Source: an uncultured Blautia sp.
GTDB taxonomy: Bacteria; Bacillota; Clostridia; Lachnospirales; Lachnospiraceae
Reading direction: 5' to 3'
Assembly (NCBI GenBank): GCA_934371915.1
Contig: CAKROE010000001.1
Coordinates: forward strand, 59,139 to 123,138
DNA: 64,000 nucleotides
Below are positions 36,744 through 45,322 of this stretch, piece after piece. Below the pieces are notes generated by a model. The model saw only the letters and a program-made list of their open reading frames with translations. It had not been told where the DNA came from and did no database searches. The translations under genes and the position numbers were made by a program. How positions within the stretch are numbered: position 1 is the first letter of the stretch; every line of letters begins with the position of its first letter.

Positions 36744-37286
36744 TTAACCAAAGTATCTCTTAAGCAGACCAGCGAATGCTTTGCCGTGTCTAGCCTCATC
36801 TTTAGCCATCTCATGTACAGTATCATGGATTGCATCAAGGTCAGCAGCTTTTGCACGTTTTGCAAGGTCGAATTTACCGGCAGTAGCACCGTTCTCAGCT
36901 TCTACACGCATCTCAAGATTTTTCTTGGTGCTGTCAGTAACAACTTCGCCGAGAAGTTCAGCGAATTTTGCAGCATGCTCAGCTTCTTCGTAAGCAGCTT
37001 TCTCATAGTAGAGACCGATTTCCGGATAGCCTTCTCTGTGAGCAACTCTTGCCATTGCAAGATACATGCCAACTTCGGAGCATTCACCCTGGAAGTTTGC
37101 TCTGAGATCTTCAATAATGTCTTCGCTGACACCCTGAGCAACACCAACAACGTGCTCAGCAGCCCATGTCATCTCAGCGTCCTGTTTTGTAAATTTGGAA
37201 GCAGGAGCTTTACATACCGGACAGACTTCCGGAGCAGCGTCACCTTCGTAAACATAACCACATACATTACATACCCATTTAGCCAT
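36744..37286 (-). CDS. rbr: Reverse rubrerythrin (NADH peroxidase-type), upstream copy
   Basis: A 180-residue protein nearly identical to the copy at 35685: Glu/Asp at YEG(D)AAPE and IE for VA near SEDI(IE)DLRANF. The rubredoxin CxxC pairs and the diiron EAEH/EARH motifs are intact. It is the first gene of the operon, preceded by AAGGAG and the candidate PerR operator. High identity with silent differences in patches suggests recent duplication or gene conversion. Confidence 0.95.
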   Translation of the reverse strand: MAKWVCNVCGYVYEGDAAPEVCPVCKAPASKFTKQDAEMTWAAEHVVGVAQGVSEDIIEDLRANFQGECSEVGMYLAMARVAHREGYPEIGLYYEKAAYEEAEHAAKFAELLGEVVTDSTKKNLEMRVEAENGATAGKFDLAKRAKAADLDAIHDTVHEMAKDEARHGKAFAGLLKRYFG

Positions 37287-37329
37287 AATCTTGATCTCCT
37301 TTTCTTTTTAAGTTAGTCTTATTTAATAA

Positions 37330-37391
37330 TAGTAATTGTTACTAATTTCTTGCTGTGACTATAATTTAGCATAATGAGATTGTTTTGTCAA
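37330..37391 (-). promoter_or_regulatory. Promoter and PerR-box-like operator of the rbr-perR-rbr operon
   Basis: On the minus strand TTGACA (37386-37391) and TAAATT (37363-37368) are spaced by 17 bases. Just downstream, at 37330-37344, lies the palindrome TAGTAATTGTTACTA, with six-base arms that are perfect around TTG. Its 15-base size and AT content resemble Fur/PerR boxes. Repression from this downstream position would be simple roadblock. Confidence 0.6.
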
Positions 37392-37555
37392 TAAGAATTT
37401 TAACAAATGTTTTTCTTTTTTTCAGATATAAATAAAGGTCGTTTTCTGATACAATGGATAAGGTTGAAAAGATAAGAGAATCTTAAGATTTTACCCCATA
37501 GATATTAATTCTTGACAGCTATAGTAAGACCATAACAGACAGGAGGCAGGGGACA

Positions 37556-38248
37556 ATGGCAGAGATACTGGTATGTGATGACGATAAGGATATCGTTGAG
37601 GCAATAGAAATTTATCTGACACAGGAGGGACATCACATCCTGAAAGCATATGATGGTGAGCAGGCAATCCGGGTGCTTAAGAACAATCCGGTAGATCTTC
37701 TGATCATCGATGTAATGATGCCGAAGCTGGATGGTATTCGGGCGACATTGAAGATTCGCGAAAAAAATGCGCTTCCGATCATTATTTTATCGGCAAAATC
37801 AGAGGATGCGGACAAAATCCTCGGGTTAAATGTAGGAGCAGATGATTATGTGACGAAACCGTTTAATCCGCTGGAACTGGTGGCACGAGTGAAATCCCAG
37901 CTTCGCAGATACACCCAGCTTGGGGCAGCAGCAGAAAAAAGAGGCAACATTTATGAGACCGGCGGGCTGATGATCGATGATGACCGAAAAGAGGTCACAG
38001 TTGATGGAGAAATCGTAAAGCTGACACCGATCGAATACCGAATACTTCTTTTGCTGGTAAAAAATCAGGGACGCGTTTTTTCTACTAATCAGATTTATGA
38101 AAGCATCTGGGAGGAAGAAGCAATTGCAGCGGATAACACAGTTGCGGTTCACATCCGTCATATCAGAGAAAAAATTGAAATCAATCCGAAGGAGCCGCGC
38201 TATCTGAAAGTAGTGTGGGGACTTGGGTATAAAGTGGAAAAGATTTGA
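37556..38248 (+). CDS. OmpR/PhoB-family response regulator (VanR-like)
   Basis: A 230-residue regulator. The receiver has the acidic pocket (CDDDKDI), the phospho-Asp in LLIIDVMMPKLDG and Lys in VTKPF. The winged-helix domain has LTPIEYRILLLLVKNQGRVFS and VHIRHIREKIEINPKEPRYLK, the VanR/PhoP style. The RBS AGGAGG is at 37542-37547. The cognate kinase follows after 88 bases. The target genes are unknown; such systems in Clostridia often respond to cell-envelope stress. Confidence 0.93.
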   Translation: MAEILVCDDDKDIVEAIEIYLTQEGHHILKAYDGEQAIRVLKNNPVDLLIIDVMMPKLDGIRATLKIREKNALPIIILSAKSEDADKILGLNVGADDYVTKPFNPLELVARVKSQLRRYTQLGAAAEKRGNIYETGGLMIDDDRKEVTVDGEIVKLTPIEYRILLLLVKNQGRVFSTNQIYESIWEEEAIAADNTVAVHIRHIREKIEINPKEPRYLKVVWGLGYKVEKI

Positions 38249-38336
38249 AATTCGTCCTTTCGTTGTGGAAAATATCCTACACAACTTCTGTACCTGTTAC
38301 CGAGACTGTTTTATTATAGAAAGGAATGGGGTATAA

Positions 38337-40913
38337 ATGAAAAAAAGATGGTATAAAAAGAGTGGCATAAAGGGACTTCTTGTGCTGCTGACGATATTTT
38401 TTGTGACGGTTTCCTGCGTGGGAGCCGGAACATCCGTAGTGATCATGAATACAGGGGTTCAGCCGCTGGACAGCAAAAGCTACGTGGATTCGCAGAGTTT
38501 CAGAGACAGTGTTTATAATCTTTCGCATACGATTGTCAATGCGATCAGTAACAGACATATTCTGGATCAGGCATCGGATGATGAGCTGGTCGATCTTGCT
38601 GAACTGAACCAGGGGACGGAGCTGACACACAAAAATACGTCCGGGCTTGCATACAGAGCGAAGGATTTGTATGACTGGGCAAAAAAATCGTCCTGGGACA
38701 GAAGTGCAAATGTTCTGATCTGCCGTCAGCCGGACGGTAATGACTACTATATGTATTATAATGACTTTGCTGACAAGATTATTACCGGAGAACTGAAGTT
38801 TGTTTTTGGAAGCGAGGAAGGACAGGAAGAATATACAAAAGATATACTGTCCATGCTTTCGGGTAAGGAATATATCTATTATGGATACACTGATAACAGT
38901 ATAGGAATCCGTAATGACGGAGTGGAATACGTTGCAGATGCAGAGGGCAATGTTGTTTACACAGACATATATAATTATGAGTCCAGCGGAAATAATGATG
39001 CTCCATTGAAGGAAGAATATAAGCCGGATGGAGCGGACGGCATTCTTGATGTTGTAAATAACAGTAAAGAATGGAAAGGGAACATCAGCAGAGCATATCA
39101 GTATTTATATGAGGCACTGGTAGAATACAGTGACGCATCATATGGTGAGAAAATCCTGAAAACATATACGCAGGGTGCGACAAATATCAACTATATGTAT
39201 GTAGATACAAAGTCCGATAAAGTGTACAGTAATATAAATGGGGTCACTTCGGCAAATTATGAAAAAATGCTGGATAAGCTGACATCTGGTGCTGATCCTT
39301 TCATGCTCATTTCACCGGAGGTGCAGGACTGTATACTTGGTTTTACTAATGTTTCGAGCTGGACGGAATCTTACTGGCAGAGTATGATTGAGAATACCGG
39401 ACTTGCCGGAGAAAATTATCTTTACTTTGTTTCTGTAGATAAAGATTTTCCTGTATTAGACAGAATCAAGCAGGAAAAACTGGCTTATGAGAAGTTTGAA
39501 CCATGGCTGGTGCCGATCATGGTTGTTTCTGTGGCTGCATTTATTCTGGCACTCGTAGGAATTGTGATTCTGACAGTTGCAGCAGGACGAAACAATGAAG
39601 ATGAAAAAGTACATTTGAATTTCTTTGACCGATGGTATACAGAGATTGTAGCAGGTATGATTGTTGTAATCTGGCTGATGGGACTTTCAATACTGATGCA
39701 GGCAATGGATTCAGAAGAAATGCGGATAATCTGGGAAGTCATTGATTTCGGAATGATTGGCATTTGGACAGGATGCTGGTTCCTGACTGGCTGGCTCAGT
39801 CTGGTACGAAGAATTAAAGAGAAATCATTATGGAGAGATTCACTTCTCAGACATGTGTTGCGGCTGCTAAAGAAAATCTTTTCAGGCATCGGAAATCTGA
39901 TGGTTTTCATGAGTAAAAATACCATCAGCAGAATAAAGATAGCTGCCGGGTTTGGATGTTTTGTATTTGCACAGATGCTGCTTGTTATTTTGGGAATTGG
40001 ACCCGGTGCCATGCTTCCCCTGTTGCTTTTGCTTGTATTGGATGTGGCAGTACTTTACTGGCTGCTGAAAAAAGCCTGGGGAAGAGAACAGATTATAGGT
40101 GGACTGAAAAAAATCACAGACGGTGAGCTGCAATATAAAATTCCAACGGAAAAACTCTCCGGTGAGCAGGAAATGGTGGCGGATTATATTAACCATATCG
40201 GGGAGGGGCTGGACGCAGCCGTAGAAAACAGCCTCAAAAACGAGCGGATGAAGACGGAATTAATCACGAATGTTTCACATGATATCAAGACACCGTTGAC
40301 ATCAATCATCAACTATATAGATCTTCTCAAGAGGGAAAATCCGGAAGATCCCAAGATCAGGGGGTATCTGGAAGTTCTGGAAAATAAGGCACAGAGACTG
40401 AAGGTTCTTACAGAAGATGTCGTAGAGGCATCCAAGGCAAGCACCGGAAATATCACACTGGAAATGACAGAACTGAATTTTGTGGAATTGATTAACCAGG
40501 TAATCGGAGAATTTGAAGAAAAATTTGAAGAAAGAAATTTGCAGATGGTCGTTCATTTTGAAGAGGAAGAGGCAATCATCTGTGCGGATGGACGCAGACT
40601 CTGGAGAGTTCTGGAAAATGTTTTCGGAAATGTATCTAAATATGCGATGGAAAACACAAGAGTCTATGTAGACGTGAATATGAACCGTCCGAATGTACAG
40701 CTCGCTCTCAAGAATATTTCCGCACAGCCGCTGAATATCACAGCGGACGAACTGACGGAGCGTTTTATCCGTGGGGATGTTTCCAGAAATACTGAAGGAA
40801 GCGGCCTGGGACTGTCTATCGCGAAAGATCTCGTGCAGCTGCAGGGAGGAACGTTTAACCTGTATCTCGACGGGGATCTGTTTAAAGTAACGATAGAATT
40901 TAAGATGAAGTAA
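38337..40913 (+). CDS. Large sensor histidine kinase with multiple membrane segments
   Basis: An 858-residue kinase. After TM1 (about 10-34) comes an extracellular domain of about 350 residues (36-385) of unrecognised fold, rich in Asp and Tyr. Then come about five membrane segments (about 390-415, 435-458, 468-492, 538-585). A short HAMP-like linker (TDGELQYKIPTEKLSGEQ) leads to the H-box NVSHDIKTPLTSIINYIDLL, the N-box VLENVFGNVSKYAM and the G-box GSGLGLSIAKDLVQLQGG. It pairs with the upstream VanR-like regulator. Length and membrane count exceed those of a typical VanS, so the sensor part probably combines an outer ligand domain with membrane sensing. Confidence 0.9.
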   Translation: MKKRWYKKSGIKGLLVLLTIFFVTVSCVGAGTSVVIMNTGVQPLDSKSYVDSQSFRDSVYNLSHTIVNAISNRHILDQASDDELVDLAELNQGTELTHKNTSGLAYRAKDLYDWAKKSSWDRSANVLICRQPDGNDYYMYYNDFADKIITGELKFVFGSEEGQEEYTKDILSMLSGKEYIYYGYTDNSIGIRNDGVEYVADAEGNVVYTDIYNYESSGNNDAPLKEEYKPDGADGILDVVNNSKEWKGNISRAYQYLYEALVEYSDASYGEKILKTYTQGATNINYMYVDTKSDKVYSNINGVTSANYEKMLDKLTSGADPFMLISPEVQDCILGFTNVSSWTESYWQSMIENTGLAGENYLYFVSVDKDFPVLDRIKQEKLAYEKFEPWLVPIMVVSVAAFILALVGIVILTVAAGRNNEDEKVHLNFFDRWYTEIVAGMIVVIWLMGLSILMQAMDSEEMRIIWEVIDFGMIGIWTGCWFLTGWLSLVRRIKEKSLWRDSLLRHVLRLLKKIFSGIGNLMVFMSKNTISRIKIAAGFGCFVFAQMLLVILGIGPGAMLPLLLLLVLDVAVLYWLLKKAWGREQIIGGLKKITDGELQYKIPTEKLSGEQEMVADYINHIGEGLDAAVENSLKNERMKTELITNVSHDIKTPLTSIINYIDLLKRENPEDPKIRGYLEVLENKAQRLKVLTEDVVEASKASTGNITLEMTELNFVELINQVIGEFEEKFEERNLQMVVHFEEEEAIICADGRRLWRVLENVFGNVSKYAMENTRVYVDVNMNRPNVQLALKNISAQPLNITADELTERFIRGDVSRNTEGSGLGLSIAKDLVQLQGGTFNLYLDGDLFKVTIEFKMK

Positions 40914-40920
40914 GGGAATA

Positions 40921-40962
40921 AAACTGTCGATTGTATAGAAATATATAATTGGCAGTTTTTTT
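40921..40962 (+). terminator. Terminator after the sensor kinase
   Basis: AAACTGTCGATTGTATA pairs with TATATAATTGGCAGTTT (G-U pairs and one mismatch), followed by TTTTACA, seven bases past the kinase stop. Confidence 0.7.
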
Positions 40963-40978
40963 ACATTATAAGATATTA

Positions 40979-41188
40979 TATGTCTGTGATATGTGAAATA
41001 ACCATTCAGACAGGCTTCGTCGTCCGGAAGTACTAAAGATATTCCTGACTGTTAAAAGCGCTTATAAAAATCGTAAACTCGTTTCACTCAGACAGTACGA
41101 TTTTTATTCGCAACACAGTCAAATCATATCTAAGTACTTCTCAGACTCCTGCAGAAAGTCTGGATGGTTATTTCAATATACAGACATT
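40979..41188. repeat. Long palindromic element A
   Basis: About 210 bases form an imperfect palindrome. The innermost perfect stem is ATAAAAATCGTA (41064-41075) with TACGATTTTTAT (41096-41107), enclosing the apex AACTCGTTTCACTCAGACAG. Outer arms pair GAAGTACT..GATAT near 41027 with ATATC..AGTACTTC near 41127, and GAAATAACCATTCAGAC (40995-41011) with GTCTGGATGGTTATTTC (41158-41174). The apex is the reverse complement of that in elements B and C. It lies between convergent genes (sensor kinase and feoA). No open frame is credible. Confidence 0.8.
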
Positions 41189-41237
41189 TTTATTTTCTTA
41201 TATCGGAGATACAAAAGATAGATATAGTATATTTTTT

Positions 41238-41300
41238 ATACTTCACGATGATTTCATTTCACGGGGCAGGTGATAGCCCTGTTTCATATCAGAGAAGTAT
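41238..41300. repeat. Imperfect palindrome between elements A and B
   Basis: ATACTTC at 41238 pairs with GAAGTAT ending at 41300, with further pairing of TGAT/ATCA and GGGGC/GCCC towards a short loop. It lacks the shared apex of the three larger elements, but its GAAGTAT end resembles their GAAGTACT arm motif. Confidence 0.5.
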
Positions 41301-41338
41301 GAGACTTTCTATTCATAATGATTCAAAACGGGGAGAAT

Positions 41339-41589
41339 TGTAAAAAATTTCTGTACATGAAAACAGCCGGTGAGATATAGCCGCAACAACTCTCTGCAGG
41401 ATTCGAGCAAGTTCTTAATGTTTGATCAATGCGTTACGAATAAAAATTATGCTGTTTGAGCGTCAGCGAGTTCATAATTTTTATTTGTGCATTTAGCAAT
41501 GATTAAACATTTTAGAACTTACCGAATCCGAAGCCTGTTGTTATGTCTATATACTCACCGGCTGTGTATCTTATACAGAATTTTTTACA
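41339..41589. repeat. Long palindromic element B
   Basis: About 251 bases fold on themselves. The inner perfect 13-bp stem AATAAAAATTATG (41439-41451) with CATAATTTTTATT (41473-41485) encloses CTGTTTGAGCGTCAGCGAG (plus TT). Further out, AAGTTCT (41409) opposes AGAACTT, CAGCCGGTGAG (41364) opposes CTCACCGGCTG, and the ends TGTAAAAAATT (41339-41349) and AATTTTTTACA (41579-41589) match exactly. It ends 24 bases before the feoA stop. The arms differ in sequence from elements A and C apart from the AAGT[AT]CT motif, but the apex is shared. Confidence 0.85.
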
Positions 41590-41612
41590 CGTATTCCCGT
41601 ATCCTCATTCCC

Positions 41613-41825
41613 CTACACCTGAATCCGGTCCGCTACTTCATTCCCAACCGCCAGTCTCCGTTCATTCATTCCGATGATCAGCCAATCCCGGCACTTCTGA
41701 ATAACCTGAATCGTGCTGCCTTCTTTAATATCCATGTTTCTCATCGTTTCCAGAATCTCCGGAACACCAAACATCCATTTGATCGTACAGGTATCGCCTG
41801 CATTTGTCTGTGATAAAGCCTGCAT
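41613..41825 (-). CDS. feoA: FeoA-family protein
   Basis: A 70-residue SH3-like protein of the FeoA family, which assists the FeoB ferrous-iron channel or acts in related metal regulators. Recognisable features are the small beta-barrel pattern: GDTCTIKWMFGVPEILETM, then LDIKEGSTI-like (MDIKEGSTIQVIQK) and the C-terminal RRLAVGNEVADRIQV. No feoB lies beside it, which is unusual. The RBS AGGAGG-like GGAGGG is upstream. It has its own promoter on the minus strand. Confidence 0.8.
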   Translation of the reverse strand: MQALSQTNAGDTCTIKWMFGVPEILETMRNMDIKEGSTIQVIQKCRDWLIIGMNERRLAVGNEVADRIQV

Positions 41826-41894
41826 AAAAGTCCCTCCTTTAGGGAAAAAGAAAAGAGTTAACGTCAGATAATTTGCGCTTTTATTATTGAATTA

Positions 41895-41924
41895 ATCATA
41901 CAACTTAGAATATATGTTCGTCAA
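41895..41924 (-). promoter_or_regulatory. Promoter of feoA
   Basis: On the minus strand TTGACG (41919-41924) and TATGAT (41895-41900) are 18 bases apart, 70 bases before the feoA start. Just upstream lies TTGACTAGCTAATG, which may be a metal-regulator site, but no clear palindrome is seen. Confidence 0.5.
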
Positions 41925-42108
41925 TTGGAACATTAGCTAGTCAAATCTCATATTGGATAGCGTATGCTGACGATAGATAGTGTGCACTAAATGTGCAAGT
42001 TTATGCATGTTTTTTGACGTATACATAAAATGTTCGCTGGTCTGGAAAGCTTATATAAAATTGATGCGGACAAGTGGGCACATGGGTGTCTGGCATCGAA
42101 ATTCGCAG

Positions 42109-42137
42109 TTTACAAATATAGACAAATATGCTACTAT
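42109..42137 (+). promoter_or_regulatory. Promoter of the T-box leader and metG
   Basis: TTTACA (42109-42114) and TACTAT (42132-42137) are separated by 17 bases; transcription would start near 42144, giving a leader of about 500 bases before metG. The rest of 41925-42108 shows no gene. Confidence 0.5.
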
Positions 42138-42184
42138 TTTTAAAGAGCGGAAACACCTAGATTTCGCAGAAAATAAGCAAACTC

Positions 42185-42566
42185 ACAGAACAAGAGAGTA
42201 CATTTGCTGACCACATTACAGAGAATTCCCCGAAGGGATGCACGTTTCTTTTGATTTAGAAAAGAGCGTAGTGATAAGAACAGGATGTAACTGTTCCATT
42301 CCGGTGGCTGAGAGGGAAGTGCAGGTGCAGATGGAAGATGGCTTGGGAGAGGTGCAGTCGAGATGAGATTCGTATTCAGACTGCAACAGGACCGCCTGTT
42401 ATAGCGGAAGGGTATCAGGACAGTGACAGAACGACCAGATTGGATCGGGAAGTCAGGATGAAATCGTACCCGCTAAGGTTTCTGACCGCGAGGCAGGAAC
42501 GAACAGAAGTGGTAACACGGGCAGGACTCGTCTTCTCAATATGAAGGGAAGATGGTCTTTTTTTGT
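42185..42566 (+). promoter_or_regulatory. T-box riboswitch of metG
   Basis: The leader has the features of a tRNA-sensing T-box. The T-box sequence is AGAAGTGGTAACACGGG (about 42505-42521, compare the AGGGTGGNACCGCG consensus), followed by a terminator hairpin (about 42524-42558) and a run of T. Upstream are the stem I-type motifs (AAGAGAGTAC; CAGAGAATTCC; GGTGGCTGAGAGG). Uncharged cognate tRNA would stabilise the antiterminator and switch on metG. The specifier codon could not be placed with confidence; ATG is expected from the gene served. Confidence 0.85.
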
Positions 42567-42651
42567 TATAGGAAATTACTTTGTAATGTTCCAATAACGT
42601 AAAAACGCTCCGCGAGGATGCGTAAGAATATTAATCAGGAGGAACTATAAA

Positions 42652-44610
42652 ATGGACAAGCAGAAGTATTATATTACAACCGCGATTGCTTATACATCCG
42701 GTAAGCCGCACATTGGTAACACCTATGAGATCGTACTGGCAGATGCAATTGCACGTTACAAGAGACAGGAAGGATACGATGTATTTTTCCAGACAGGAAC
42801 TGACGAGCATGGTCAGAAGATTGAGCTCAAAGCAGAAGAAGCAGGAATCACACCAAAGGAATTCGTAGATAATGTATCCGGTGAGATCAAGAGAATCTGG
42901 GATCTGATGAACACTTCCTATGACAAATTCATCCGTACCACAGATGCTGATCATGAAAAACAGGTTCAGAAAATCTTCAAGAAGATGTACGCAAAAGGGG
43001 ACATCTACAAAGGACATTACGAAGGAATGTACTGTACACCATGTGAATCTTTCTTTACAGAATCACAGCTTGTAGATGGCAAATGTCCGGACTGCGGACG
43101 TCCGTGTGTGCCTGCAAAAGAAGAAGCATACTTCTTCAAAATGAGCAAATATGCAGACCGTCTGATCGACTATATCAACACACATCCGGATTTCATTCAG
43201 CCGGAATCACGTAAAAACGAGATGATGAACAACTTCCTTCTTCCGGGACTTCAGGATCTCTGCGTATCCAGAACATCCTTCAAATGGGGAATTCCGGTAG
43301 ATTTTGATCCGAAACATGTTGTTTATGTATGGCTGGATGCGCTGACAAACTATATTACAGGAATCGGGTATGACTGCGACGGCGAAAGCTCCGAACAGTT
43401 CAATAAACTGTGGCCGGCAGACCTTCATCTGATCGGTAAAGACATCATTCGTTTCCATACAATCTACTGGCCGATCTTCCTGATGTCACTTGACCTGCCG
43501 CTTCCGAAACAGGTGTTCGGACATCCGTGGCTGCTTCAGGGAGATGGCAAGATGAGTAAATCCAAAGGAAATGTTATCTATGCAGATGAACTCGTTGATT
43601 TCTTCGGCGTAGATGCTGTCCGTTATTTCGTACTTCACGAAATGCCATTCGAAAATGATGGCGTTATCACATGGGAACTGATGGTAGAAAGACTGAATTC
43701 CGAACTTGCAAATACACTTGGAAACCTTGTTAACCGTACCATCTCCATGTCCAACAAATACTTCGGCGGTGTTGTTGAAAACAAAGGTGTTGCAGAACCG
43801 GTTGACGAAGACCTCAAAGCATTTGCACTGGCAGTACCGGGCAAGGTTGCAGAAAAAATGGACAAACTGCGTGTTGCAGATGCCATGACAGAAGTCTTTA
43901 CGCTGTTCAAACGTCTCAACAAATACATTGATGAGACTATGCCATGGGCGCTTGCAAAAGACGAAGCAAAGAAAGACCGTCTTGCAACTGTTCTCTACAA
44001 TCTGGTTGAAGGAATCGTCATGGGTGCCACTCTTCTGGAATCTTTCATGCCGGAAACTACAGAACGTATTCTTGCTCAGTTAAATGCAGAAAAACGTACA
44101 CTCGAAGATCTTAAGACATTCGGTCTGTATCCGTCAGGAAACAAAGTTACAGAAAAACCGGAGATCCTGTTTGCACGTCTTGACCTCAAAGAAGTACTTG
44201 CAAAAGTAGAAGAACTTCATCCAAAGAAAGAAGAACCGGTGGAAGAAGCAAAAGAAGAAAATGTGATCGATATTGAAGCAAAACCGGAGATCACATTTGA
44301 TGATTTTGGCAAACTTCAGTTCCAGGTTGGTGAGATCATTGCCTGCGAAGAAGTCAAAAAATCCCGTAAACTTCTCTGCTCTCAGGTAAAAATCGGCAGT
44401 CAGGTACGCCAGATCGTATCCGGCATCAAATCTCACTACAGTGCAGAAGAAATGGTTGGCAAGAAAGTTATGGTTGTAACAAACCTGAAACCTGCCAAAC
44501 TTGCAGGAATCCTCAGTGAAGGAATGATCCTCTGTGCAGAAGATGCGGATGGAAACCTGTCCCTGATGGTACCGGAAAAAGAAATGCCGGCAGGTGCTGA
44601 AATCTGCTAA
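42652..44610 (+). CDS. metG: Methionyl-tRNA synthetase with C-terminal tRNA-binding domain
   Basis: A 652-residue class I synthetase. The HIGH-equivalent is KPHIGNTY and KMSKS is intact in DGKMSKSKGN. The zinc-type cysteines are CTPCESFF and CPDCGRPC. After the anticodon-binding helical domain and a Lys/Glu-rich linker (about 510-545), an EMAP/Trbp111-like OB-fold (about 550-652: FGKLQFQVGEIIACEEV; ILSEGMILCAED) gives dimerisation and tRNA binding. AGGAGGA lies upstream. Expression is under the T-box. Confidence 0.97.
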   Translation: MDKQKYYITTAIAYTSGKPHIGNTYEIVLADAIARYKRQEGYDVFFQTGTDEHGQKIELKAEEAGITPKEFVDNVSGEIKRIWDLMNTSYDKFIRTTDADHEKQVQKIFKKMYAKGDIYKGHYEGMYCTPCESFFTESQLVDGKCPDCGRPCVPAKEEAYFFKMSKYADRLIDYINTHPDFIQPESRKNEMMNNFLLPGLQDLCVSRTSFKWGIPVDFDPKHVVYVWLDALTNYITGIGYDCDGESSEQFNKLWPADLHLIGKDIIRFHTIYWPIFLMSLDLPLPKQVFGHPWLLQGDGKMSKSKGNVIYADELVDFFGVDAVRYFVLHEMPFENDGVITWELMVERLNSELANTLGNLVNRTISMSNKYFGGVVENKGVAEPVDEDLKAFALAVPGKVAEKMDKLRVADAMTEVFTLFKRLNKYIDETMPWALAKDEAKKDRLATVLYNLVEGIVMGATLLESFMPETTERILAQLNAEKRTLEDLKTFGLYPSGNKVTEKPEILFARLDLKEVLAKVEELHPKKEEPVEEAKEENVIDIEAKPEITFDDFGKLQFQVGEIIACEEVKKSRKLLCSQVKIGSQVRQIVSGIKSHYSAEEMVGKKVMVVTNLKPAKLAGILSEGMILCAEDADGNLSLMVPEKEMPAGAEIC

Positions 44611-44650
44611 ATGTATGATGGAGTTTGACAGTTGCTGCAAATGAAATTGC

Positions 44651-44691
44651 AATCCCCTGTGTATCGTGACAGCGAGCACGGGGGATTTTTG
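44651..44691 (+). terminator. Terminator after metG
   Basis: AATCCCCTGTG pairs with CACGGGGGATT (one G-U pair) around a 15-base loop, followed by TTTG. Confidence 0.8.
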
Positions 44692-44715
44692 TAACCAAAA
44701 GCTTTTGCATTGCAC

Positions 44716-44745
44716 TTGCAGAGACCTGTGTTTTACGGGTATACT
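44716..44745 (+). promoter_or_regulatory. Possible promoter of the molybdenum-cofactor genes
   Basis: TTGCAG (44716-44721) and TATACT (44740-44745) are spaced by 18 bases, 89 bases upstream of moaC. No molybdenum-cofactor riboswitch is recognised. Confidence 0.4.
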
Positions 44746-44833
44746 GTAGATAATTGATATTGTAAATGACAGGCAGACACAGGACTAAGACTGCAGTGAA
44801 AATAATCAGCAGAAATTTCAGGAGGGAAAAGCC

Positions 44834-45322
44834 ATGGCGAACGGATTTACACATTTTGATAAAGAAGGAAATGCAGTGATGGTGGATGTTTCCGGTAAAA
44901 GTGTCACTTATCGGACAGCATTGGCTACAGGTTATATTTCTGTAGGCCCCGAGATCATGACATGCGTTACAGAAGGAAATGTCAAAAAAGGTGACGTTCT
45001 CGGTGTGGCACGGGTGGCAGGCATTATGGGTGTCAAAAAAACCTCCGAACTGATTCCGATGTGTCATCCTCTTCCTGTTCAGAAATGCTCGATTGATTAT
45101 GAGATAGATCAGAAACAAAACCGCATTCATGTGTTCTGTACCGTCAAGACAGAGGGAAAAACCGGTGTGGAAATGGAAGCACTGACGGGTGTTCAGGTTA
45201 CATTGCTGACCATTTATGATATGTGTAAAGCAATCGACAAACATATGGTAATGTCAGAAATCCATCTGGTAGAAAAAACAGGAGGAAAAAGCGGAGATTT
45301 TCGTTTTGAAAATGAAATATGA
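44834..45322 (+). CDS. moaC: Cyclic pyranopterin monophosphate synthase MoaC
   Basis: A 162-residue enzyme that with MoaA makes cyclic pyranopterin monophosphate, the first intermediate of molybdenum cofactor. The conserved segments [20 protein letters not shown] and [21 protein letters not shown] are intact, including the active-site His and Lys region. AGGAGGG lies eight bases upstream. The stop overlaps the moaA start by four bases, giving coupled synthesis. Confidence 0.96.
   Translation: MANGFTHFDKEGNAVMVDVSGKSVTYRTALATGYISVGPEIMTCVTEGNVKKGDVLGVARVAGIMGVKKTSELIPMCHPLPVQKCSIDYEIDQKQNRIHVFCTVKTEGKTGVEMEALTGVQVTLLTIYDMCKAIDKHMVMSEIHLVEKTGGKSGDFRFENEI

Noticed and set aside
34303-37286. A mobile element carrying the DUF4143 ATPase and rubrerythrins
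   Set aside because: No transposase, integrase or terminal repeats are seen; the two rubrerythrin copies look like a tandem gene duplication around perR.
41487-41813. A plus-strand protein antisense to feoA
   Set aside because: The frame lies in palindrome B and over feoA in antisense, has no RBS, and the translation has no recognisable features.
42338-42544. A small protein in the metG leader
   Set aside because: The frame coincides with the T-box region and ends at the T-box/terminator; its composition is not protein-like.
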